Origin: Scytalidium lignicola
Lineage: Eukaryota; Ascomycota; Leotiomycetes
Direction: 5' to 3'
NCBI GenBank assembly: GCA_002812745.2
Contig: NCSJ02000113.1
Span: 60,115 to 124,114, forward strand
DNA length: 64,000 nt
Each line of letters begins with the position of its first letter. Position 1 is the stretch's first letter. Of the stretch, positions 12,373 to 23,167 are shown piece by piece. A model generated the notes under the pieces. The model was not told the DNA's origin. It ran no database searches and was given only the letters and a program-made list of their open reading frames with translations. A program made the translations under genes and the position numbers.

Positions 12373-12912
12373 GGTATAGGATGTTGTTGGTTCTGAACAA
12401 AAGAATGTGGTGGAATAAAGAATGCAGGTAGCTCTGATTTTCTGTGTCTGCGTTGCGGTGGGGACCAGTTAAATGAGGGGCAATAGCAAGCTTAAAATTA
12501 AAGAAGCATTTGCAAGTTGAAAAACACCGGGTTGGTTGATCTGAACGAGGAAATCCGGAGGGGAGCCGTTGAAGTGGCTGTCGAACTTGTCGTAGTTGCT
12601 GCTGGTCGGTGATTGTCGAGGGTTGTCATTGTTGGCTGTAAACAATTGCTTGGGCGCGAAGTCAACACAGCGAACGCGAACGGGGCGTGTGGATTCGCTA
12701 AAGCTGTCAGCTTGGTTCCTGAACCAGAAAATTTCAGCTGCAAACTACGTGATGCAGTATGACATGTTTCTTTTCAAAACCGGTATTCGGTGTTGATCAT
12801 TTTTACTTTTTCAACATCTTACACCTAATTGTATTATCTCGAACTGTCCGTTTATGGGTTGAAACAAGTGGGAAAAGGGTCTTATTAAAGCAGTCTAATT
12901 ATCAGGTTGCCA
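12373..12912. other. Divergent promoter region of cdc2 and the AlkB-like gene
   Basis: This 540 bp stretch must hold both promoters. It contains a CG-rich spot with a GCGAACGCGAAC-like direct repeat near 12670. That is loosely reminiscent of fungal cell-cycle (MBF-type) sites, but it is not an exact ACGCGT match. No gene is seen. Confidence 0.45.
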
Positions 12913-14096
12913 ATGGCGCCAGATACTAATGGCTCATCATCACTCAATGCTCATGAGGCGCCGCCACAGCAACTAAAAAATATTTTCAAAAAATANTCAA
13001 AAATTAAAGCTCGATGAAGTCAATCAGGATGCGTATCTGAAAAATAAATTTGATGACTCTAATCAAGTATCCGGGACCATCTCAGCTCATCATCTACAAG
13101 ATGTTTTCACTCAGTTCCTGCATAGTCCAGATGTTGCTGAGCTTGGTGACTTGAAAAATGCTCATGTATATAGTTCTAAGGAAGTCCCCGGTAGGTAACT
13201 TGGATTTTGTTGTGTTATTTGAAAGTGTATTACAAATTACTTTGAGCTCTTGTCTTCCATACCGCACTGCATCTTTATATCTGACGGGAAAGTTAGGCCT
13301 CCTTATTTTGCCTTCTCTCATCCCACCAGTCGTACAGAAAGAACTACTCTCCCGACTCTTGCATCGAGATCTCTCGGTATCAGAGCACAAAACCAATCTT
13401 CACATGCACTATTTTATTTCATATCCCGAGTTGAGCTCTGCATCACAGGAAACAGATGAGCCAGAGAGCTATCAGCCGGCATCCTTCTTTTCAATTTCTC
13501 CTGATTCTCCTTCTTCATTCCAACCTAAGGATCCCGGTGTCCACAAGCCTCTTTCCATAAGCCAGGTTCTTGAGAAGAAGCTACGATGGGTAACGCTTGG
13601 AGGACAATACGACTGGACAAACAAGGTCTATCCCAACGAGACGCCTCCTGCTTTTCCAAATGATATAGCCCAGATGATCAGCGGTCTCTTCCCAGAAATG
13701 GAAGCCCAGGCTGCAATTGTTAATCTATATTCGCCCGGAGATACACTGAGTTTGCATCGAGATGTTAGTGAGGAAGTAGATCGTGGCCTAGTAAGTATAA
13801 GTTTAGGTTGTGATTGTATTTTCATTATAGGGCTTGAGTCAAGCAAATCAGACGCAGGTGAGACCCAGAATTCTCAAAGATCTTCAAGATCCTTGGTTGT
13901 ACGACTGCGGTCTGGAGACGCGGTATACATGTCCAAAGAATCGCGATATGCCTGGCACGGTGTTCCAAAGATAATCCCAAGTACCTGTCCGGATTACTTA
14001 GCGGATTGGCCAGCTGAAAGCAATGGTCAATATGATGGCTGGAGAGGCTGGATGAAAAACAAAAGAATCAATCTCAATGTTCGACAGATGTATTGA
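12913..14096 (+). CDS. AlkB-like 2-oxoglutarate/Fe(II) dioxygenase (ALKBH1 type)
   Basis: Oxidative demethylase of the AlkB family, acting on methylated DNA or RNA. Exons 12913-13190 and 13297-14096 (intron 106 bp) give about 358 residues. The N-terminal part (APPQQLKNIFKK) is followed after the intron by LLILPSLIPPVVQKELLSRL. The core shows the substrate tryptophan region RWVTLGGQYDWTNKVY and NLYSPGDTLSLHRDVSEE, with the iron ligands H and D. The distal histidine lies in YAWHGVPKI and the 2-oxoglutarate-binding arginines in RINLNVRQMY, so all catalytic ligands are present. An N at 12996 shifts the frame in exon 1. Dropping that one character restores a continuous frame up to the donor, so it is most likely a consensus error and not a broken gene. 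Substrate is not predictable from sequence. Confidence 0.88.
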
Positions 14097-14361
14097 CTAT
14101 TGAAAAGTTACATTATCGGAATTCCCGTTTTGATATGCCTAGGCCCAGTGCCGAAGAGTATGGGTGTTGGCCGACGGTCCGCCTCTTGGTTGCAGCCATG
14201 CAATCTCATTTCATCCCACTCATCGTGAGTGATAAGGACGTTGCACTAGGGTCTCCAACATAGAATATATAAATCAGGTGGGGAGCATTCCCAGAAAACA
14301 TCGGACCCATTGATTAAGTATATATATAAACTATATATATTTTTTTATATCATTATTAAGA

Positions 14362-16429
14362 ATGGCAAGCTGGGAAGTGCTAGCAAAGGAACGGCGGGAT
14401 GCTGTCAACGCTTTGATTCCCGAGTCTTGGCGCCTCACAACCCCACTTCCCTCTGTGGAGGAGCAAAGAGACTTGACTGGCTACATTCAACAATTCCTCT
14501 CACCTAGAGAACTTGAAATTACAGAGACTGATGCCGTGGGTATTGCTGCAAATACAACCTCTGGGAAATGGAAGGCACGTGAAGTGGCTGAGGCATTCTG
14601 CCATAGAGCGGCGTTAGCCCACCAAATGGTACTACTATCTTTGATTTGCAGTATTTTGATAAACTTATCACAACGACTGCCACTGATAAGCTATAGGTCA
14701 ATTGTCTTCATGCAATCTTCTTTGATGCTGCTATTGCAGATGCTCAGAAGTTAGATGATTATTATGCCGAGCATAAAAAGCCAGTTGGTCCTCTACATGG
14801 GGTCCCAGTCAGTCTGAAGGATCAATTACACGTTAAAGGCGTTGAGACTCATATGGGCTACGTCGGATGGATTGGTACCTTTGAAGGCAAGAAAGGCACT
14901 GGTAAAGAGAAAGTTTTCGAGAGTGAAATGGTTCGAGAGCTTCGAAACTTGGGAGCAATCCTATACTGCAAGACCAGTGTTCCTCATACGCTTATGATGG
15001 GCGAGACTGCCAATAATATCATTGGATATACCTACAACCCTAAGAATCGCTATCTCAGCTCCGGCGGAAGTTCTGGTGGCGAAGGTGCTTTGATAGGCTT
15101 GAGAGGAAGCGCTCTTGGTCTGGGAACAGATGTTGGTGGTAGTATCCGTATTCCATCTGCCTTTAATGGTCTTTACGGCCTCAAGCCATCTTCGGGCCGT
15201 CTTCCATACGAGGGCATGGCAAACAGCATGGACGGCCAGAACACAATCCTTTCAGCTGTCGGTCCGCTTGGAACCTCAGCTGGAGCTCTAAAACTAATAG
15301 TGAAGTCTATTCTCAGCCAGAAGCCGTGGCTTTATGATCCATTGGTGGCTGAGATCCCGTGGCGTGACGAACAGGAGCAAGCTGTCTATGATATCGTAAA
15401 GTCAAATGGTGGTGAACAACTAGCGTTTGGGGTCATGAGAACTGATGGCATCGTCCAACCACAGCCGCCGGTCTGCAGAGCAGTGGAGATGGTAGTTCAG
15501 ACGGTCAAGAGACTTGGCCATAAGGTTATCGAGTGGGAACCGCCCTCGCATGAGACTGTCCTTAGTCTTTGTGTAATTCCCTTAATCCTTCCGTTAGATA
15601 TTACCTCTTCTAACTCAAAATAGTCCGAGGTATGGAAATTTGACGGTGGAGCAGAGTGAGTATCATTTGCCATTTCACTATGTTTAACAAAGCTGACCGG
15701 AATTTATGCAGTGTCAACGAAGTCTTCAGCAAGACAGGAGAGCCTATGGAAGAAGGAGTAACCTGGCTCCTTGGCGACGGAACCTCCGAACAGTATACTG
15801 GATCCCGTATTGCGGCCGTCAACGTCGCCAAACGCCAATTCCAAAAGAAATACATGGACTACTGGAACACAACTGCTACCAAAACGGGAACAGGACGGCC
15901 AGTGGACGCAGTTATTGCTCCCGTGGCTCCATTCGCTGCTGCCAAAAAAAACACGTATGAATACTACGGTTAGTTATGTCCCTAGTAAAACAAGAGACTG
16001 ATTCGTTTTTTGGTTTTGGGAAACAGTTCAAAAGGCTTACGTCTCCCCCCAGCGTATTCGATGTGGGTTAATCTTTTAGATTATACGTCCGGCGTGCTCC
16101 CAGTCACAACTGCGGATAAGAACATAGACGTTGTGGATCAGGGATACATTCCCAAGAACCAGCATGATGAAAAGGTGTACAAGAATTGTAAGTTTTGGAA
16201 AGAAAATTAGCGCCGCGACGGGCGTTGAAATATGTGTTAAGCAGCAACAGAGAGAGCTAACCAGGTCGTATTAACAGATGATCCCGAGATTTTTGACGGC
16301 GCGCATGTATCTGTGCAGCTTGTTGGACGAAGATATCAGGAGGAGAAGATTCTTGCCATTATTGAGGTTATTGGTGATGCACTGGGGAAACATATTTCGG
16401 GTGAAAATGCAGTGGAGACCAAGCTCTAA
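14362..16429 (+). CDS. Amidase, acetamidase-type (amidase signature family)
   Basis: Hydrolyses carboxylic amides to acid and ammonia, using a Ser-cisSer-Lys triad. Six exons (14362-14628, 14697-15572, 15624-15655, 15712-15968, 16053-16187, 16278-16429) give 572 residues, a normal length. The catalytic lysine is in GPLHGVPVSLKDQ. The amidase signature has the Gly/Ser-rich SSGGSSGGEGALIGLRGS followed by GTDVGGSIRIPSAFNGLYG. Exon 3 is only 32 nt (SEVWKFDGGAD), matching the conserved WKFDGG block of fungal acetamidases. PVDAVIAPVAP and the LLDYTSGVLPVT block are rebuilt across the later introns, and the end is the usual DPEIFDGAHVSVQLVGRRYQ. It resembles Aspergillus AmdS-type enzymes, but the true substrate could be another amide. 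No paired transporter or regulator lies adjacent. Confidence 0.92.
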
Positions 16430-19400
16430 TTATCTGTGTAGACTTCTTTTGTTCCTCAATTGAGCGGTATCGAGCAGTTGTCAGTAGCTTTAGGTATTAG
16501 TTAACAGAATCAAAGTTACCTGGTTAATGAATAACTAGGAGATTGAACATTTTTNATCCCATCTATTGAGAATCCCTATTGAAAGGAAGATAAAAAGAAA
16601 GATAAAATATGTGTGCCGAAGGTTGCTCGTTCCTCGAACGATCGAGGCTGAATAGGTGAATATCACTATACAAAGCTGCTTTCCCTTGAAAGGAAATCAA
16701 CAAGGATTTAGAGAGGAAGAGAAAAAAAGGAGAGCTCATCAGACAGAACAACTCAANTCTCATGAGACGAAGGTGAGACGGTTCCAAACCTCTGAGAAAT
16801 CATCAACATTCTCCTTACCCAAATCCACCAGGGATATTCGTCAGCCCCGAGAGGAGGAGGGAAAAATTAGACAAGTATAGAACAGCAGTCACCCGTATTA
16901 GAGAGAGAGGTGGTACAGTACTGTAGTTTGAGAGTAAGATGGAGAAAAATGAGCTGACAAAACAAAAAGAGGCTCCTGCGTCGTCAGCACGGAAAGTTTT
17001 CCATATCTAATTACCTAGCATCTAACCCACGTGCAGAGATCTAGAGGCTGATAATTAACAAAACGCAAAATACACAAGAAACACAAGAGGCGCGCTTGGA
17101 AGCTTGGGAGCTTTTACGCCTCAGTTTTCCCCCGGTTGTACTTGTACTGCAACATAATAATAATGATAATCCAGTAATAATATTTTAATATTTTTTGATA
17201 CGACCCTGTCCAAAACCCATGAAATGATGTATGTTGGATCCCGCCATGGACGAACTAGCCTAGAAGCAAGCGTCCTGCAGTAAACTTGTTAGGTTAGCAT
17301 CATCTAATTACATCTACGGAGTACACTACTGTAACTGTAAACCTGCAGAAGAACTGCAAGCTACTGTTATGCGGGAAGGGATCCAATCTTCCTAAACGCT
17401 CATCGATCTCCGCCGAACAAAATTGTGGCTTCGGGGCGCGCTTGCTTTTGTGGATGTTTCCTGGAGCGCCACGAGATGGCGTTCTGTGATGCATTGACCT
17501 TTGCAGCCGTGGGTAGCTGTGTTACGGTAGTATTGAGGCTAGATTTTGCTCGTTTTAAGAACGATGCCATGTCAGGATGCAACTCGACTACGTGCAGGGG
17601 ATATCATAAATGGTATCGTCTAGATCGACTTGTATGTACTATCCTTTCAAAGGTACGATTGCCCTGAGAATAGTTCTGCATACCTTGTGTAGTACTGTAC
17701 AGGTATATGCCTGCTGTAGGTGGTGAGAACCGTAATCGATACACGCGGTTGCCGCATGTTCACTGAGGTGGATATAACTACTGTACCTGATAGTCAGACT
17801 ACCATCAAGCTCAAGTACGGAGTCCGGTCCGGAAGAGAGGCCGAGGAAGCAACTTTCTAGGGCTTCCAAGGCTTCTCAAGGCTTCTTTTCTCCATCGAGA
17901 TGCCAAATCCAGAAAAAGAGCATACGTCTAACGGTGTAAGTAAATAGCAACAACAAAAAAACAGAAACGCCCCAAAAAGCGCCTCCAAATGATATCTAAA
18001 AAGACGAGCTATCAAATCATGATACGCCTTTGATACCACATGATACAGGCGAGCCTTGGAGTTGATCCAACAATTCCTCATCAATAATATCATTATCTCT
18101 TTTGGGTGGTGTCGCATGTACAGTCCCAAATCGCTCTCGCCGCTCCCAGTACGTATACGGTACTAGACCCCGATGTAACCTCCCGCCAAAAATTCGGCAT
18201 CACCGAACCACCATCCCCCCATCACCACGGATCCCTCCTGGGGCCGCGCTACTCCATCGCGGGAAAAGGGTCGCAAACGGTTCTTTTCCAGGGTGTTCTT
18301 TTGGTGGGCTTTCCCGGAAGTTTTGTCCATGGGTTTTTCTCGTCCCCCTCAAATAAATACAAAACCCCACAGAACCTAGCATTCAACACCGTGCTCGATT
18401 ACTCGCATGTTATTGGGCCGTGGCTGCATCCTGAGCTTTTTTCAACGACAACGGTGGGTTTATTGGTGGTGAGACCTCTTCTGTTGGTACTGGTACCAGG
18501 ATGACGTTGCGAAGAGAGAATTCGGACGTCAGAGGATAGTGTAATAATGGGTCGCAAAAAAAGGGATAAAAATTTCCTAGAGTACGGATCCGTGATCCGT
18601 ACTGTGCAGTAGTGGAGAAACAGAAGAGGGAGTAGTGTGTGCAAACCTGCAAGATCACTGTTTAGGGTGCTGGGGGGGATGGCCGACAGCGTTATCTCTA
18701 GCCTCTAGGGCTCTGTCACTGGCCTACTGGGCTGCTGGGCGTGCTGGGCAGGCACAACACAGGCTCACCAGACACCTGAAGGACGCTGGACAAAATCTTG
18801 TGGCACGTCCACTGCCGGTGGCGCTCGGTTGGGCCCTTGGAGGCTTATCTCAGGTCACTGGGGGCGCAAAGGGCATTTGACCTCATCAAGACATACTTCC
18901 GCTCAGCAAGATACAGTGTCGATCTGATGGTGGTGCTTCTCTGAAACGTGCTTTCCGAGAGCCGTGGGTACGTAACAGCGTAAGTACAATATCGGAATCA
19001 GCGCGCACCACTGAATGGTACCCTGACGTGCTTGAGCAATCGATAAGTTCTTTAGCAGTCTAGTAATGTAACATGGCCACTGTCACCTCTTTGTTCTGTA
19101 ACTACTGTAAAGAAGAACAAGGCCAGCAGCCCCCAGGATTATGGTTGACGCTAAGCCCGTGCCACAGCCATTCCCCCAACGGCAAAGCCACTGCCGACCA
19201 GGGTGGCGGTGATTGGTCGGTGCACAACCGGCCTGGTGGCTGCCAAAATCGAGACGACCGCTTGGCCCCACGCCCTTTTGAGGAAGGTCCTGTACGGCCA
19301 CCAGCGGGCCTTTGGGAGTTCGGTTTCGGGGCGTGGTTTCGATCGACTTCGATTTTACGACACGAACGGAAGGTTGTTGCGCGATTGCTCGTCTGACATA

Positions 19401-20586
19401 ATGGTGAGGTGGTGAGTTTTCACGCCTGAATGGGGTTTGGATTTTGAGGTTTTGAATACGAGTACCGTACTTGAGATGGATGGAGTGGTTTGCTATGGAC
19501 TTCTTTCAGCACAAAATTACTGTCCTGTACAGTAATCAGTAACTTAGATCCCCAATCGAAAAGCACAGGCAATCTTAGGGCTACGGTATCACTGAACGGA
19601 TCTGCTAACCGCAACCAGCCTTTTGCCCCAGGAAGGAATCAGCACTAAAGCACTAGGACCGAGTGGAGTTGGAAGAAGCAAGTGCAAACATCGAACGGCG
19701 AGAGTACCTCCGTACCTTGGTTTTTCGTCAGCGCCATTCGTCCTTCGAGGTCTGGCCGAAGGAAGAAAAAAACACCGGAGACAGGCACGACAGGATGGAT
19801 GGAAGGACGGTCCCGCGGCATCATCCCAGACACGCCATGTGTTTTCTCAAGTCGCGATGGAGTCGAACTAAAGGACCATTAGACTAAAAGAAGCCAAGAC
19901 AGAGGTCAAGACCACCTAGGACGGATACGGTAGAGGAGAACTACAAGACACAAGTTGCTAGACCTAGACGACGCAGTGCCCCGGGGACAACGACCACACC
20001 CAGATCCCTTGTCGTCCTCTGCAGCACACTAACACCATCTCTGTCAGATGCGCTGCGGCAGTCCCGAGCGATCTTCTCTGCAACCAAGGCGCTGGAGTGA
20101 GTTTTTGGTGCGATGGAAGCTGCGAAGCTCTTCTTTCCCACCCCTCCTCGAACTTGTACTACTTGGACTGTCCTGCAAGTAACTACGGGTCCTGGTCCTG
20201 CCTTGATACCAGATCAGGTATAGTGTGAGTGCCAGCATCCTCCGAATGACAGAACTGCAATTAATCTGCCCTCGGCCCAAGATACAGGATCCAGCCCATG
20301 CAGGATGATCGCACCCACGATAACGCGCCCCCCAGAACCCTCTCCTTCTCTCGCCTGCCCCACAGTCCTCGCGTCAAGATTTTGCAGCTCGAAGGAGGGC
20401 AGAGTACCCATGGGAAAGCTCCTCCCTTGCTATATAAAGACTTCATGATCGCCGCTGCTGCTACCTCTCCTTTTCTTTTCCTCCCCTTCTCTAGACAAGC
20501 AGCTCGCCGCCTCTCACCTGCCTATTGGCCAATCTCGAAAGACAACATCCTTTTCACGCAGTCAATTCCAATCTACATCTGCGAAA
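16430..20586. other. Long intergenic region upstream of the GIT1-like transporter
   Basis: I cannot support a gene in these 4.2 kb. It has Ns at 16555 and 16757. The perfect 12-bp palindrome TACAGTACTGTA lies at 16914, with related copies near 17691 and 19524. A GC-richer part runs from about 18100 to 20450 with several overlapping open frames on both strands, none with a recognisable domain. One at 18106-18504 is the longest coherent stretch, but it has no clear start or partner exon. The last 200 bp form the transporter promoter. Confidence 0.5.
20431..20439 (+). promoter_or_regulatory. TATA box of the GIT1-like transporter gene
   Basis: TATATAAAG lies 156 bp before the start codon. It is followed about 25-55 bp downstream by a pyrimidine-rich tract (CTCTCCTTTTCTTTTCC), the usual place of fungal transcription starts. 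A strong TATA box suggests regulated, inducible expression, as expected for a nutrient transporter. Confidence 0.65.
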
Positions 20587-22357
20587 ATGTTTGGCAGAGC
20601 TAAGGAACCCTCGAATACCGAGGCTGTCGAGATCCAACGGATCCAAGAGCGTGAGGAGGAGCTCCTCCACTCCGGCAAGAGCACATGGGATCGCATGTGG
20701 CCAGTCCTGGCTTGTGGTGCCGGTCTCTTCTCTGATGGATACGTCAACAATGTAAATACAGAACCCCCGATCTCGAGAGCTGGAAAAACACCACTGGCTC
20801 TCGTCCTCTCTCTAAGTGTTGCAAGCTGACGGGGTCGAACAGGTCATTGGATCAGTTAACACCATCCTCTCCAACATCTACGGTGACAAATTCTCCAACT
20901 CCAAGGCGCGACAGAACATCTCTTCGCTCGCTTTCGTTGGCACCGTTGTTGGCCAGCTTGTCTTCGGATACACCAGCGATAAATGGTCCCGCAAGAACTC
21001 GCTCCTCGTCTCCACCGTCGTCCTGATCCTCTTTACCGCACTGAGCGCCGGTGCCTATGGAGCTCATGGCACCCTTGAGGGCATGTTCGCAGCCCTCACA
21101 GCCTACCGTTTCCTCGTCGGCATTGGTATTGGAGGCGAGTACCCCGCTGGATCCGTTGCCTGCTCTGAATCTTCCGGAGAGTTGAAGTCCGGAACCCGAA
21201 ATCGGTGGTTCATCATGTTCACCAACGTCATGATCGACTGGGGCTTCGTAATCGGTGCCTTCGTCCCCTATCTTATGGTCGTTATCTGCACCACCAAACA
21301 TTTGCGCGCGGCTTGGCGTCTCTGCCTTGGTGTCGGAGTTGTGTTCCCTCTGGTCCTCTTCTTCATGCGTATAAAGTTGAAGGAGCCTGAAGAATTTACC
21401 AAGTATGTTTCTTCCCCCCTCTTTTTCCTCCACAACCTCCTTTTTCTTCTTCTCTAGTACCTGTTCAACTTGATATTAACAGCCTGGTATAGGGAGAGTA
21501 TGAAATACGCTAAAATCCCATATCTACTGGTCATCCGTTACTACTGGTGGAGACTCTTCGTTGTCAGCTTGATCTGGTTCATCTACGATGTAAGTGATTA
21601 TTTCTCCCAAGCTACTGGAAACTCCTACCCCAAGAAACTCAGCCTAACATTTCTTCTTCTACAGTTCTCCACTTACTCTTTCGGCATCTACTCCTCTGCC
21701 ATCCTTGACACTATCATTGGCTCATCTGCCGGTCTTGCTACGTCCTTCGGCTGGAACACCGTCCTCAACCTGTTCTACATTCCTGGAGCCATGCTTGGTG
21801 GTCCTTTCTCTGACTGGATTGGTCCACGATACGCTATCGCCATCGGTGTCTTCTTGCAGGGCATCTTTGCATTCGTCATGGCCGCCAAGTATGAGGTCCT
21901 TAGCCAGCCTTCGCACGTTGCAGGTTTCACCGTCATGTACGGTATCTTCCTTTCCCTGGGCGAGCTTGGTCCTGGTGACAATATCGGTCTTCTCGCCTCA
22001 AAGACCTGTGCAACCGGTGTGCGAGGGCAGTACTATGCCTTTGCAGCTGCAACTGGTAAAATTGGAGCCTTCGTTGGAACATACCTTTTCCCTCTCATCG
22101 GCAAGCACGGTGGTGGCAACGCAACCTTGTCTGCACAGTACCAATTTTATGTCTCCGCCTCTCTTTGCATCTTCTCCGCTTTCCTGGCTACATTCTGTCT
22201 CCCCCACGTCGGTCAAGACACCATCACTACTGAGGACATCAAGTTCCGCGAGTATCTTGAGAGCAATGGATATGATACCAGGCAGCTGGGTCTGAAGAAG
22301 GGCGAGAGTCTTGAGCAGTTGGAGCACACTGGAGTTTCAACTCCCGAGAAGGTGTAA
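20587..22357 (+). CDS. MFS transporter, GIT1-like (glycerophosphodiester/phosphate family)
   Basis: Plasma-membrane proton symporter related to yeast Git1 and, more distantly, the Pho84 phosphate carriers; the substrate is probably a glycerophosphodiester or phosphate. Exons 20587-20751, 20843-21402, 21493-21589 and 21665-22357 give 504 residues. The cytosolic N-terminus is followed by CGAGLFSDGYVNN-VIGSVNT, the family start of span 1. The loop GYTSDKWSRKNSLL lies after span 2 and GIGIGGEYPAGS in span 4, with the Git1-like block SLGELGPGDNIGLLASK late in the protein. All splice borders preserve frame. The third intron (21590-21664) is 75 nt with no in-frame stop, so retention would insert 25 residues. 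A TATA box lies upstream. Family is certain; the exact substrate is inferred. Confidence 0.92.
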
Positions 22358-23167
22358 AAGATGTTAGATTTCGTTTCCTTTCGGACTCAGTTTCTCTCTT
22401 CCACCTTGGAGGCAGTTTTAACTCCGTTACCTCGATGATTGAAACGATTGTATTTTTGCAATGCGATACCATGATTCCCCTATCTTTTGGATAGACTTAT
22501 ATACCAATATACCAATATATGATTATTTTGAATAGATACAAGAGTCTTTAATTCTATTGTTATTTGAAATTTGTCCTTTTTCCTTCCCTTTAAAAACGTG
22601 CAGTTTAAAGCCCACGTGGGCNTTGCTAGTCTCGGGTTGCTCGGAGTCTTTATGGCTTTTAGGGGGAGTGACTTTTAGTTCATTGCTGATTGGCTGGCAT
22701 GATCGGTTCGCAAAAGCGATGGGCGTCGCAAGGCTGCGATGGAATGGAAAGGCTGACCCGAGGCATAGCAGAGAGTTAAAAATGTGAGCAGTGTCCACGC
22801 CGTGATGATATTTTTTAGTTTTCATCTACCTATGTGAGATGAAGAGTTGAGGGAACAATTCGATTAATTTAGAAAATGGCATTTTATAAAGACTAGAGAT
22901 TGATATTTTGGAGACGAAGTCCTGGATCTCATTGCCCTCATGCAGTTTCCTCACTGTTGGAACAAAGAACCGATACAGGTGCTATCTCTTATTGCTTCTC
23001 CTTGGCCCTTCCTTTCCCTTACCTTTGTTAGATAGGACAGGTATGTTCATCAGGATCCAAAGTTTTGGTCAAGTAGCTGCTTATGCTCATCTTTGCCGAC
23101 GACTTTGTAAAATTCTAAATGATGTCTTTCATTTTTACTGCTACTAGTGGCTATGATCCACCGAAGA
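22358..23167. other. Convergent intergenic region after the GIT1-like gene
   Basis: AT-rich 3' flanks of two convergent genes, with an N at 22622. No further gene is seen. Confidence 0.6.

Noticed and set aside
12913..13190. AlkB-like gene as a frameshifted pseudogene
   Set aside because: The only break is an N; ignoring it restores the frame, and all catalytic residues downstream are intact.
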